A stretch of 64,000 nucleotides of DNA from Thalassobacillus devorans MSP14 (lineage in GTDB: Bacteria > Bacillota > Bacilli > Bacillales > Halobacillaceae), in contig NZ_KI543237.1 in NCBI RefSeq assembly GCF_000496835.1, positions 115,796-179,795 on the forward strand. Reading direction: 5' to 3'. The position numbers were made by a program, and so were the translations under genes. The notes beneath the pieces are model-generated. The model had not been told where the DNA came from. It ran no database searches and saw nothing but the letters and a program-made list of their open reading frames with translations. This document shows, piece after piece, positions 42,652 through 55,712 of this stretch. How positions within the stretch are numbered: the first letter of the stretch is position 1; each line of letters begins with the position of its first letter.

Positions 42652-43557
42652 TTGAGAAAATTAATCATTTTTACACTAGTAGGCTTTTTTGCCCAATTGA
42701 TTGATGGTGCGCTCGGAATGTCATACGGATTAACCTCATCCACCTTATTAATTGCATATGGGGTAGCTCCTGCGGTGGTCTCTTCATCTATCCATATGGC
42801 TGAAATAGCTACCACAGCCGTTTCCGGTTACTCCCATTATAAATTCGATAACATAGATAAGAAATTAGTTCTGCCATTAATAATCCCCGGCTCGATCAGT
42901 GCTTTTCTCGGAGCTGCCTTTTTGAGCAGCCTTCCCGGTGAAAAGATCAAACCATTTATTTCAATCTTCCTCCTCCTTTTGGGGGTCTACATTGTGGTTC
43001 GGTTTTTACTCATGAACACATCAAGTGTAAAGCGGAAAGAAGTTCCTGTTAGAAAGTGCTTCCTATACCCTTTAGGTGCCTTAGCAGGGTTTTTGGATGC
43101 TGTCGGCGGAGGAGGCTGGGGGCCGATCAACACACCGGTCCTTCTATCAAGAAAAGGGGCCTTGCCCAGGAAAGTGATCGGTACAGTGGATACAACTGAA
43201 TTTGCGATTACTATCTCTGCCACGTTAGGATTTCTACTATTCTTAGGTTGGGAACAGCTTCACTGGTTATGGGTAGTATCCTTTATGATCGGAGGGGTAG
43301 CAGCAGCACCGCTGGCTGCATGGCTTGTACGAATCGTCCCGTCATTCATACTTGGAGTAGGGGCTGGAGGTTTTATTATTCTGACTAATTTACGGACTCT
43401 TCTACTTGCAATGAATATATCAGGAGACATGATGGTTTTAATTTATATTGTGATGGTACTGGGATGGCTGGCAGCTATCATCACCTCCATACGGAAAAAT
43501 TTTCATTTTCAAAAGAGAGAAAGAGTTGTGGATCCTAAAGGAGAAAATTTCGGGTAA
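42652..43557 (+). CDS. TauE/SafE-family sulfur-compound transporter
   Basis: A 301-residue membrane protein with about eight transmembrane segments and the TauE/SafE (DUF81) features G-F-F-A-Q-L-I-D-G-A-L-G-M-S-Y-G near residue 10 and G-F-L-D-A-V-G-G-G-G-W-G-P near residue 145. The family moves sulfite, sulfonates or related anions. TTG at 42652 is nine bases after GGAGG; the upstream frame is not conserved in style. Divergent from the sulfate block, it may export excess sulfite or import sulfate in place of CysP; this is inference. Confidence 0.87.
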   Translation: MRKLIIFTLVGFFAQLIDGALGMSYGLTSSTLLIAYGVAPAVVSSSIHMAEIATTAVSGYSHYKFDNIDKKLVLPLIIPGSISAFLGAAFLSSLPGEKIKPFISIFLLLLGVYIVVRFLLMNTSSVKRKEVPVRKCFLYPLGALAGFLDAVGGGGWGPINTPVLLSRKGALPRKVIGTVDTTEFAITISATLGFLLFLGWEQLHWLWVVSFMIGGVAAAPLAAWLVRIVPSFILGVGAGGFIILTNLRTLLLAMNISGDMMVLIYIVMVLGWLAAIITSIRKNFHFQKRERVVDPKGENFG

Positions 43558-43572
43558 AAAAGAGTTGTAAAT

Positions 43573-43632
43573 AACACCTGCTGAGTAAACAAAGAGAGAG
43601 TATTAAAAGTAGAAATCTCAGCAGGTTTATTT
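43573..43632 (+). terminator. Terminator of the TauE/SafE gene
   Basis: CACCTGCTGAG and CTCAGCAGGT pair across a loop of about 30 bases, followed by TTATTTT. The loop is long, so efficiency is uncertain. Confidence 0.6.
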
Positions 43633-43664
43633 TAAACCAGCTTACAGAAATTTTAAAGAATGCT

Positions 43665-44258
43665 TCAACCATTCAGTTGCCAATCATTAATGAAATTCAC
43701 TTTCTGTTCGATTGGTGTCCGCCTTTTTGGCTTAGGTATTTTATTAGGATACCCCATCTGTAATACAGAAACAATTTTATAGAGCTCAGGATCGATTCCA
43801 CACGACTTGGAAAATTCCCTATCGTAAATATAAGGGTTTGTCGTCCATAACACTCCGACTCCATGTTTCCATGCCATTAACTGTACGTTTTGAATAAAAG
43901 CGCAGACAGCAGCATAATCCTCTTCAAACAGACGCAAATCCTTACCTTTTTCCATATATATGATCGCATGGTGCGGTATAGATAACAGATGATCTTTTAT
44001 ACCTTCCATGAGCTTCCCCTGTTTTTCTTTATCATAACCTTTGGCATAACCTAGACGCAGATAACTTTCCGTAACCTGCTCAGCAAAAGATGCTACGGCT
44101 TTATTTTGGATAATATGAACTTCCCAAGGCTCTTTCATCCGGTGTGTCGGCGCCCACGAGGCCGCAGCGAAAATAGATCTCAGAATGCTTTCTTCCACAT
44201 TTCGATGTTTAAAATCATGAATTGACCTTCTCTGTTTAATTGCCTCATAGATTTCCAT
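43665..44258 (-). CDS. Nitroreductase-family oxidoreductase
   Basis: A 197-residue FMN-dependent nitroreductase, close to YfhC/YdjA types. The N-terminal R-R-S-I-H-D-F motif binds FMN phosphate, W-A-P-T-H-R-M-K-E-P-W follows near residue 40, and the C-terminal L-Q-M-G-Y-P motif is intact. The ATG at 44258 is eight bases after AGGAGG; an in-frame GTG nine bases upstream overlaps that site. The natural substrate is unknown. Confidence 0.9.
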   Translation of the reverse strand: MEIYEAIKQRRSIHDFKHRNVEESILRSIFAAASWAPTHRMKEPWEVHIIQNKAVASFAEQVTESYLRLGYAKGYDKEKQGKLMEGIKDHLLSIPHHAIIYMEKGKDLRLFEEDYAAVCAFIQNVQLMAWKHGVGVLWTTNPYIYDREFSKSCGIDPELYKIVSVLQMGYPNKIPKPKRRTPIEQKVNFINDWQLNG

Positions 44259-44515
44259 CCATTCCACCTCCTCTGTCTATCAATAAAGTGAAAGTAACGG
44301 AAACATAGAAAAATGTCAAAACGTTACGAAAAAATAATTAAAGTTATTGTTTAGATAACGTTAAAAAAATCAGGTAATAAATACTAAGAAATTCTTCCTC
44401 TTTCCATCCATATAACTCATTGCTAAATAACTAAACACTCCCCATGAATGATGAACATTCATTATTTATTCCACCTATTTTCCTGAGTATAAATACCTTC
44501 CTTTTCATTCCTGCA

Positions 44516-44557
44516 TTTACATTACTTAACAACCAGTTAAAAATCACCTCGTATAAT
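44516..44557 (+). promoter_or_regulatory. Pho box and -10 of phoD operon
   Basis: TT(A/T)A(C/A)A hexamers occur at 44516, 44526 and 44537 (TTTACA, TTAACA, TTAAAA), spaced 10 and 11 bases. A perfect TATAAT lies at 44552-44557. This is the layout of PhoP-activated promoters, with repeats replacing the -35 region. The region 44259-44515 is AT-rich without other recognised signals. Confidence 0.65.
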
Positions 44558-44600
44558 GGCAATTGTTCCAAACATTTCGAACATAGAGAGGAGATATTGC

Positions 44601-46349
44601 ATGACTGAGAAAAGGGTAATAGATGATTTGATTCAAAGGTTGAACGAAGAAACATTGCAAAAGGATGTCGACCGCAGAGGATTTTTGCATGGTGCGGGTA
44701 AAATTGCAGGAATATCTTTAGGAGTAGCAGTTGCTCAATCGATGGGAGGCATAACTGTTGAAGCGCAGGAGGAAGAGTTCGAAAGCTACCCGTTCACACT
44801 CGGTGTAGCCTCAGGTGACCCACTATCTGACAGCGTAGTTTTGTGGACAAGATTAGCTGTCGACCCAATGAACGGAGGCGGCATGCCTGAACGTAACATA
44901 GCAGTGAAATGGGAATTGGCTAAGGACGCACACTTCCGTGATATTGTGCAACGTGGTACTGAAGTAGCCAGCCCAAAACTTGGCCATTCCATTCATATAG
45001 AAGCCGCGGATCTGGATGCTGATACCATCTACTACTATCGTTTTAAGGTTGGAAAAGATTACAGCCCGGTTGGAAAGACAAAGACACTTCCAGAAAGTAA
45101 TGCACCTGCAGCAAGTCTTTCGTTCGCATTCGCTTCCTGCCAGCAATATGAACACGGCTATTATACCGCTTATAAACATATGGCAAAAGAAGACCTTGAT
45201 CTTGTCTTTCACCTTGGTGATTACATTTATGAATATGGACCGAATGAGTATGTTGCTTCAACCGGAAACGTACGGGCACATAAAGGTCCGGAAATCATGA
45301 CGTTGGAAGATTATCGCAATCGTCATGCTCAATATCGTTCCGATAAAGATCTACAGTCAGCCCATGCCGCTTTTCCATGGGTAGTGACTTGGGACGACCA
45401 TGAGGTTGAAAACAATTATGCAGATATGATACCTGAAAAAGGACAATCAGTAGAAGCATTTGTTAACCGTCGGATCGCTGCCTACCAGGCTTACTATGAA
45501 CACATGCCGCTCAGAAAATCATCCATGCCTCATGGACCGGATATGCAATTGTACCGTAATTTCTCCTATGGCAACCTGGCAAATTTTTATGTATTAGATA
45601 CACGGCAATATCGCTCCGATCAGGCTAATGGAGACAAAAGCTCTCCACAAACCGAAGAATCCCTTGACCCTTCACGCACATTATTAGGCGACAAGCAGGA
45701 GCAATGGCTGCTGGATAATCTCGACCAGTCGCAAACACACTGGAATGTACTGGCACAGCAAATCTTCTTCGCCAAAAGAAACTACGGACCAAGTCCGGAA
45801 GAACCTCGGTTCAGCATGGACAGCTGGGATGGCTATACACCAGCCCGCCAGCGTATTACTGACTATGCAAGCAGCATCGATTTAGACAATCTCATTGTGT
45901 TGACCGGTGATGTTCATGCTAACTGGGCATCCACCCTGCTGGCCGACTTTGATGATTTGAAATCTCAGGTGCTTGGTGCGGAATTTGTCGGAACATCGAT
46001 TACATCCGGGGGAAATGGAGCCGATAAACGTGCAGACACTGACCGTATTTTAGAGCAAAACGATCATATTAAATTTTTCAATGACTACCGCGGGTATGTT
46101 CGCTGTGAAGTCACTCCTACTCAGTGGAAAACAGATTACCGTGTACTTCCTTTTGTATCCAAACCTGGTGCAGACATTTCCACTCGAGCTTCCTTTGTTT
46201 ACGAAAAGGATCAAGCTGGCCTCAAGGAAGTATCAGCAACCATCGTTCCAGAAGGGAAGCAGTCATCCAGTGAAGTAGAGGAAGACCGTCATAAAGCACA
46301 TGATCGTGCCCATAAAAAACAATTTCGCAAAGAAAAACAGTTGAATTGA
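44601..46349 (+). CDS. phoD: Alkaline phosphatase D (phosphodiesterase), Tat-exported
   Basis: A 582-residue PhoD-family phosphodiesterase/alkaline phosphatase. The twin-arginine motif D-R-R-G-F-L is at residues 24-29, followed by a weakly hydrophobic segment and cleavage region near T-V-E-A-Q. Catalytic metal-site motifs include L-G-V-A-S-G-D-P, F-H-L-G-D-Y-I-Y-E, W-D-D-H-E-V-E-N-N and L-T-G-D-V-H-A-N-W. It may degrade wall teichoic acid or other phosphodiesters under phosphate starvation. Next gene is tatC. Confidence 0.95.
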   Translation: MTEKRVIDDLIQRLNEETLQKDVDRRGFLHGAGKIAGISLGVAVAQSMGGITVEAQEEEFESYPFTLGVASGDPLSDSVVLWTRLAVDPMNGGGMPERNIAVKWELAKDAHFRDIVQRGTEVASPKLGHSIHIEAADLDADTIYYYRFKVGKDYSPVGKTKTLPESNAPAASLSFAFASCQQYEHGYYTAYKHMAKEDLDLVFHLGDYIYEYGPNEYVASTGNVRAHKGPEIMTLEDYRNRHAQYRSDKDLQSAHAAFPWVVTWDDHEVENNYADMIPEKGQSVEAFVNRRIAAYQAYYEHMPLRKSSMPHGPDMQLYRNFSYGNLANFYVLDTRQYRSDQANGDKSSPQTEESLDPSRTLLGDKQEQWLLDNLDQSQTHWNVLAQQIFFAKRNYGPSPEEPRFSMDSWDGYTPARQRITDYASSIDLDNLIVLTGDVHANWASTLLADFDDLKSQVLGAEFVGTSITSGGNGADKRADTDRILEQNDHIKFFNDYRGYVRCEVTPTQWKTDYRVLPFVSKPGADISTRASFVYEKDQAGLKEVSATIVPEGKQSSSEVEEDRHKAHDRAHKKQFRKEKQLN

Positions 46350-46360
46350 AGGAATAAGCT

Positions 46361-47095
46361 ATGGATGGTAAAAATCAGCAGCTCATCGGACATTTAGAAG
46401 AACTCAGGAACCGCTTAATCATCACAATCGTATCATTCATCGGATTTCTTATAGGCGGATTTATTTTCGTAAAGCCCATTTATGAATGGGTGATCAGGGG
46501 ACTGGACACACCGTTGGCAGTTCTGGGTCCCAGTGAAATTCTCTGGGTCTACCTGATGCTTGCCGCTGTCATTTCTATGGCAGCGACCATACCCGTAGCT
46601 GCTTTTCAAATCTGGCGGTTTGTTGCACCTGCATTAAGCCGGGAAGAGCGTAAAGTGACGCTGCGGTTTATTCCAGCAATGTTTTTTCTTTTTATAATCG
46701 GTCTTGCATTCGGATACTTTCTATTATTTCCCCTTGTGCTAGGGTTTTTGACCTCTCTATCTGAAGGTCAATTTGAAATGATGTTTACGGCCGATAAATA
46801 TTTCCGATTCATGCTGAACATGACTGTGCCTTTCGGACTGCTATTTGAAATGCCGTTAGTCGTATTGTTTTTGACAAGGCTTGGCATTTTGAATCCACTT
46901 CGCTTAAGGAAAGCTAGAAAATTCGCCTATTTTGTGATGGTGGTAGTTTCGGTTTTGATTACACCTCCAGATTTTTTATCGGATGTGCTTGTGATTCTTC
47001 CACTCTTGACCTTATATGAAATCAGTATCAGTTTATCCTCTTTTGTATATAAGAAACGTCTGGCAGCAAACTCAGCCAGCCAATCTGCAGCGTAA
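46361..47095 (+). CDS. tatC: Twin-arginine translocase subunit TatC
   Basis: A 244-residue membrane protein with six transmembrane helices. The N-terminal L-I-G-H-L-E-E-L-R-N-R-L motif recognises the twin-arginine signal, and F-G-Y-F-L-L-F-P and the F-E-M-P-L-V loop are typical. It lies 11 bases after phoD and belongs to the TatCd type dedicated to phosphatase export. Confidence 0.96.
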   Translation: MDGKNQQLIGHLEELRNRLIITIVSFIGFLIGGFIFVKPIYEWVIRGLDTPLAVLGPSEILWVYLMLAAVISMAATIPVAAFQIWRFVAPALSREERKVTLRFIPAMFFLFIIGLAFGYFLLFPLVLGFLTSLSEGQFEMMFTADKYFRFMLNMTVPFGLLFEMPLVVLFLTRLGILNPLRLRKARKFAYFVMVVVSVLITPPDFLSDVLVILPLLTLYEISISLSSFVYKKRLAANSASQSAA

Positions 47096-47122
47096 ATCAG
47101 ATTTCTATCAGGAGGTATGGAA

Positions 47123-48553
47123 ATGACCAAAAATATGAATCGCCGCGATTTTTTGAAAGCAGGCGGGCTAAGTACAGCAGCAGTTGCTTTAGGTTCTACT
47201 GGTCTGCTTTCATTCAATGAATCCAAAGCCCTTGCTTCACCGAAAGCAGCCAGGAATTCCTTTCGGGGATATGGCCCATTAGTCAAAGATCCTGGAGGCG
47301 TCCTTGACCTTCCTCAAGGATTTCAATATCGGATTATCTCAGAAGAAGGCGGTCTTATGGCCGATGGCCGGCCCATCCCTGAAAAATTCGATGGCATGGC
47401 AGCCTTTCCGGGTAAGAACAACTCTACGGTACTTGTACGAAATCATGAATTGAGTGGAAATACGAAATATCCAGTCATAGGCAGGAATCCTTATCAACGG
47501 GAACATACTGGCGGCACTACTGCTTTGGTTGTAGATGCCAATCGCAAAGTTCAGAAAGAATACGTCACTTCCTCTGGCACCATCCGCAATTGTGCAGGCG
47601 GAGCCACTCCATGGGGGACATGGCTGACATGTGAAGAAACCCTGCAAGAAGGACATGGTTACGTTTTTGAAATCGACCCATCTGATCCGGAAAATAATTT
47701 ATCCAGAACACCGATCCGTGACATGGGAGCTTTTTCCCATGAAGCTACCGCGATTGACCCTGCTACAGGCATCGTCTATTTGACAGAGGACGCCGGGCCT
47801 AGTTATTTCTATCGCTTTATTCCTCATGACAGAAGTCAGCGGACCGGTTCCTTACAAAAAGGCGGCGTCTTGCAGGCAGCTGCCATGGAAGAAATGAGTA
47901 TGGACCATACAAGTGAATTCCATAGTGGCCAAAGATTTGGAGTAGTGTGGAAAGATGTCGACCCTGAGAAACCTACCCTGGATGCTGGTCGAAAAGGCTG
48001 CATCCCGTTCAGCAGACTCGAAGGAGCCTATTTTGAGGGCGGAGTCTTCTGGTTTGACGACACTTCTGCAGGCGACAATAATCTTGGACGTGTATATCGT
48101 TATATTCCAGCTACAAATACATTAGAGTTGTTCTACGAGTCAACTGAGTCCAATGATTTGGAAATGCCGGACAACATTTGTCTCACACCATGGGGAGATC
48201 TTTGGATTGCAGAAGACGGCGGCGGAACCGACCGGATAATCGGAATGACCCCTGAAGGGGAAACTTATTTATTTGCCGAAAACCGGTTGAACGGATCCGA
48301 ACTTGCAGGACCCACTTTCTCTACCCAGGGAGATACTTTCTTTATCAATATCCAGACACCGGGTATCACCTTTGCCATTTGGGGACCGTTTGCGAGTAAA
48401 AATACAGGAAGACAGCGCCAGATGGGGCATGCTGTACCACCAGCACCATACGCCCCGAAAGTATCAGATAAAGTATCTGCCTTTGCGGAAATGGAGGGAA
48501 TGTCTGCTCTTGAAGCAGCGGCATTCCAGAGACATGGTATGCCAATATTATAA
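47123..48553 (+). CDS. phoX: PhoX-family (DUF839) phosphatase, Tat-exported
   Basis: A 476-residue DUF839/PhoX-like protein. The Tat motif N-R-R-D-F-L-K is at residues 6-12, with a hydrophobic stretch to about residue 35. The beta-propeller part has V-R-N-H-E-L near residue 108, T-W-L-T-C-E-E-T near residue 170 and M-P-D-N-I-C-L-T-P-W-G-D-L-W near residue 350. PhoX enzymes are Ca/Fe-dependent phosphomonoesterases. The ATG at 47123 is seven bases after AGGAGG; 47117 is too close. It lies between tatC and tatA. Confidence 0.9.
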   Translation: MTKNMNRRDFLKAGGLSTAAVALGSTGLLSFNESKALASPKAARNSFRGYGPLVKDPGGVLDLPQGFQYRIISEEGGLMADGRPIPEKFDGMAAFPGKNNSTVLVRNHELSGNTKYPVIGRNPYQREHTGGTTALVVDANRKVQKEYVTSSGTIRNCAGGATPWGTWLTCEETLQEGHGYVFEIDPSDPENNLSRTPIRDMGAFSHEATAIDPATGIVYLTEDAGPSYFYRFIPHDRSQRTGSLQKGGVLQAAAMEEMSMDHTSEFHSGQRFGVVWKDVDPEKPTLDAGRKGCIPFSRLEGAYFEGGVFWFDDTSAGDNNLGRVYRYIPATNTLELFYESTESNDLEMPDNICLTPWGDLWIAEDGGGTDRIIGMTPEGETYLFAENRLNGSELAGPTFSTQGDTFFINIQTPGITFAIWGPFASKNTGRQRQMGHAVPPAPYAPKVSDKVSAFAEMEGMSALEAAAFQRHGMPIL

Positions 48554-48572
48554 AAATTCGGAGGTGTAATGA

Positions 48573-48797
48573 ATGTTATCAAATATCGGAATTCCAGGGT
48601 TAATCCTTGTACTAGTCATCGCTTTAATTATCTTTGGGCCATCCAAACTGCCGGAAATCGGCAGGGCATTCGGAAGCACATTGAAAGAATTCAAGAACGC
48701 TACAAGCGACCTTGTAAATGGAGATGGAGGATCCCAGGAAAAGGAAAAGCAAAAACTTAAAGCTGTAGAAAAAGAAGACCAAAAAACCGGAAGTTAA
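48573..48797 (+). CDS. tatA: Twin-arginine translocase subunit TatA
   Basis: A 74-residue protein with an N-terminal transmembrane helix and the [11 protein letters not shown] hinge, followed by an amphipathic helix ([10 protein letters not shown]) and a charged tail. It forms the protein-conducting pore of a minimal TatAC system. It ends the phoD-tatC-phoX-tatA operon. Confidence 0.94.
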   Translation: MLSNIGIPGLILVLVIALIIFGPSKLPEIGRAFGSTLKEFKNATSDLVNGDGGSQEKEKQKLKAVEKEDQKTGS

Positions 48798-48826
48798 AAG
48801 CGGATGCCATATCCGCTTTTTCTTTT
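48797..48826 (+). terminator. tatA terminator
   Basis: AAAAGCGGATG pairs with TATCCGCTTTTT around a few bases. Confidence 0.88.
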
Positions 48827-48888
48827 GTATTCTTTTATTGCTTTTGTAAAACAATCATGTTGATATACAGTTAAAGCTCCCAATTGCT

Positions 48889-49578
48889 GAAGACTCAGTT
48901 TCGAGAGAAACTGTTTCCGTTACGGTTAAGAAGCTCTGGAGGTCCGGGAAATCACTCGCTTTCCATGGGCGGACCGTGAGCTTCCTCAGGCTTCGCCCTG
49001 CGGGATCTCACCATGTCCTATCCTCCCATAGGACTTTGACTAAGCTTCCTGAATAAACACCGCACGAAGAAAATGCGTAGCATTTTCGAGGAGTCTCGCA
49101 ATTTCCCGGCCCTCCTTGCGTTGGTAAGGAAAACGGAAACATTGATATGCGGACCCAACCCTTCATCCATAAGAAGAGCTTTTTATTAATAAAACCCTGC
49201 TTAGAACCTGCATCATAGTTCCATATGATTTGTGGAAGACATCTTCATCTATCGCAGGGGTTCGTTCCTCCCATCCTTCGGATGGGGTGGTTGGGAAACT
49301 GCGAGACTCCCGCGGGAGAAGGGACTAGGCGAGATCCCGCAGGGTTTTAGCCCGAGGAAGCTTGCCAGGTCCCCCGCAGGAAAAAAACGAATGCGTAATC
49401 GCCTTGGGAGACACGACACGCATAAGCAGAACATCAAAAGGGAAGTGTTCTTTCTTCACGTTGATGGGATGCTTATGTCGCGAGTGTCTAGGCGATGAAG
49501 CTGGAAAGCGAGTAGTTTCCAAGCCACCCCTAACTCTTTTTTAGTAAAGAACCCCTTTTATCTTGAAACTGAGTCTTC
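48889..49578. repeat. Inverted pair of dispersed repeats with 18-bp terminal inverted repeats
   Basis: The left end GAAGACTCAGTTTCGAGA is repeated in inverted form at 49561-49578 with one mismatch. The arms contain further inverted similarity: ACTCGCTTTCC, CCTGCGGGATCTC and GTCTCGCA-TTTCCC occur in both. The centre (about 49146-49274) is different. Such sequences are dispersed in many Bacillaceae genomes. No plausible gene lies between 48827 and 49690; ORFs in the arms are palindrome by-products. The two arms look like two copies of one element in opposite orientation. Confidence 0.75.
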
Positions 49579-49691
49579 CACAATTCGGCCGTATAATGAA
49601 ATAAGCCGATTGATAAATTAACACCTATATTTAATTAAGTTTTATAATTAAAAAACTTCTATCTGGCAGTTTTTACTGTTATCAGGGATTA

Positions 49692-49732
49692 AAAAAGCTT
49701 GCAGGAAAACCAGATAGGTTTCCTGCAAGCTG
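49692..49732 (-). terminator. Terminator of the glycolytic operon
   Basis: Read leftward, AGCTTGCAGGAAA pairs with TTTCCTGCAAGCT around a short loop, followed by T6. It lies just after the eno stop. Confidence 0.92.
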
Positions 49733-49750
49733 AGTATATCCACTCTCAAA

Positions 49751-52594
<2,844 letters not shown>

Positions 52595-52602
<8 letters not shown>

Positions 52603-53356
52603 GCTTACCTGCCTCCACAAGTTTTAGGAATGAATCAGCCTCAAGGCTTGCTCCGCCTACTAGTGCGCCATCGATATCAGACTGACCAAGCAGGTCATCG
52701 ACATTTGCCGGCTTGACACTGCCGCCATATTGGATACGTACGGCTTCTGCTGCCTCTTCTGAAGAAAATTCTTTTACGATTTTACGGATATGGCTGCATA
52801 CTTCATTTGCATCTTCAGCAGAAGAAGTTTTGCCTGTTCCGATAGCCCAAATTGGTTCATAAGCGATAATGACTTGTTGAACCTGCTCATCACTCAGGCC
52901 TTCGAGTGCATTTTTCACTTGTGCTTCGACATGATTCATCGTTTCATTATTTTCACGCTGCTCCAATGTTTCCCCGACACATACAATTGGTGTCAACTCG
53001 TGCTTGAATGCCGCATGGACCTTTTTGTTTACGTCTTCGTCTGTTTCACCAAACAGCTCCCGGCGCTCAGAGTGTCCAAGTACGACATAAGAAACTCCCA
53101 AGTCTTTCAGCATGACTGGGCTGACTTCGCCTGTGAAAGCGCCACTCTCTTCAAAATGCATATTTTGAGCACCGACTTTTAAAGGAGTGCCTTCTGTTTC
53201 CTTGACTAGCGTGTGAAGAAAAGGAAATGGTGCACAAACAACGGATTCTACTTGTTCTTCGCTTGGCACTTCATTTTTAGCAGCTTGTGCGAATTGCTCA
53301 GCTTCATTCAAAACTTTGTTCATTTTCCAGTTTCCTGCGATTACTTGTTTACGCAT
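52595..53356 (-). CDS. tpiA: Triosephosphate isomerase
   Basis: A 253-residue TIM. G-N-W-K-M-N at residues 8-13, the electrophile His in L-G-H-S-E-R-R near residue 95, and the base Glu in [11 protein letters not shown] near residue 165 are intact. It overlaps gpmI by eight bases and follows pgk by 18. Confidence 0.98.
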
Positions 53357-53374
53357 ATGCTCACCTCTCCTTTA

Positions 53375-54556
53375 TTACTTATCGTTCAATAATGCTACGC
53401 CTGGAAGTTCTTTTCCTTCCATGAATTCCAGTGAAGCTCCTCCACCTGTGGATACGTGATCCATTTTGTCAGCAAATCCGAATTTCTCTACGGCTGCAGC
53501 CGAATCACCGCCACCGATCACTGTGTAGCCTTCTGTCTCAGCAAGTGCTGCTGAAACATCTTTCGTTCCATTGGCGAATATTTCAAATTCGAATACTCCC
53601 ATAGGTCCGTTCCAGATGATCAGTTTGGAATCTTTGACGACCTGACTGTATTTTTCCCGTGTCTTAGGTCCGATGTCAAGGGCTTCCCAGTCACCAGGAA
53701 TGCTGTCGATAGATACCTCTTTCGTATTCGCTTCACGAGAGAAATCATCAGCTACAATGACGTCCTCCGGCATCAGAAAGTTGACATTGTTATCTTCTGC
53801 TTTTTGCATGAATTGCTTTGCCAAATCGATTTTATCTTCCTCAAGTAATGACTTCCCTATTTCATAGCCCTTGGCTTTCAAGAAAGTGTAAGCAAGTCCG
53901 CCACCGATGATCAGGTTATCGACTTTATCGAGTAAATGATCGATGACACCAATTTTATCTTTGACTTTTGCGCCACCGATAATTGCTGTGAATGGGCGGT
54001 CAGGGTCAGAAAGAGCCTGTCCCAGCACATTCAATTCTTTTTCCATCAGGAAGCCCGCAACTGCCGGCAAGTGTTTAGCTACTCCAGCTGTAGATGCATG
54101 GGCGCGGTGTGCCGCACCGAACGCATCGTTTACATAGACATCAGCCATCGCAGCAAACTCTTTTGCCAGTACCTCGTCATTCTTTTCCTCACCAGGTTCG
54201 AAGCGAACGTTTTCAATCAATAATACATCGCCGTCTTTCATATCTTTGATAGCACGATTGACTTCATCACCGTAAACTTCGTCCGTCTTCGTAACAGTAC
54301 GCCCCAGCAAATCGCTCAGGCGCCTGGCTACAGGGTCCAGACGAAGCTCATCATGAGCCTCTCCTTTTGGACGACCCAGGTGGCTGGCAAGAATGACTTT
54401 TGCTCCGTCCTGAACTAAATGTAAAATTGTCGGTAATGCTGCTTTAATACGTGTGTCATCAGTAACTTCTCCGTTGCTCATTGGTACATTGAAGTCAACT
54501 CGGCAAAACACTTTTTTTCCTTGTACCTCAATATCACGGATTGTTTTTTTATTCAC
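53375..54556 (-). CDS. pgk: Phosphoglycerate kinase
   Basis: A 393-residue PGK. The R-V-D-F-N-V-P signature is near residue 19, S-H-L-G-R-P-K near residue 60 and the ATP-site G-G-G-D-S-A-A-A near residue 345. An AAAAGGAGGTCCAACG site precedes the start at 54556, here a GTG-type codon. A hairpin separates it from gap. Confidence 0.98.
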   Translation of the reverse strand: MNKKTIRDIEVQGKKVFCRVDFNVPMSNGEVTDDTRIKAALPTILHLVQDGAKVILASHLGRPKGEAHDELRLDPVARRLSDLLGRTVTKTDEVYGDEVNRAIKDMKDGDVLLIENVRFEPGEEKNDEVLAKEFAAMADVYVNDAFGAAHRAHASTAGVAKHLPAVAGFLMEKELNVLGQALSDPDRPFTAIIGGAKVKDKIGVIDHLLDKVDNLIIGGGLAYTFLKAKGYEIGKSLLEEDKIDLAKQFMQKAEDNNVNFLMPEDVIVADDFSREANTKEVSIDSIPGDWEALDIGPKTREKYSQVVKDSKLIIWNGPMGVFEFEIFANGTKDVSAALAETEGYTVIGGGDSAAAVEKFGFADKMDHVSTGGGASLEFMEGKELPGVALLNDK

Positions 54557-54602
54557 AGCGTTGGACCTCCTTTTGGTATGAAAATCGTCTTAAAAGCGAT
54601 AA

Positions 54603-54628
54603 AGGAGGAGGACTATGGACCTCCCCCT
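54603..54628 (-). promoter_or_regulatory. Intercistronic hairpin between gap and pgk
   Basis: On the minus strand GGGGGAGGTCC pairs with CCTCCTCC across CATAG, with a weak following TTT. It may attenuate read-through or stabilise the gap mRNA 3' end, explaining higher gap than pgk message. Either reading is inference. Confidence 0.5.
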
Positions 54629-54662
54629 TCATTTTACATCATATGATTCGACTCTATCTGAA

Positions 54663-55712
<1,050 letters not shown>

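Noticed and set aside
48950..49544. Several 60-90 codon ORFs inside the inverted repeat pair
   Set aside because: They come from palindromic repeat arms on both strands and lack ribosome binding sites.
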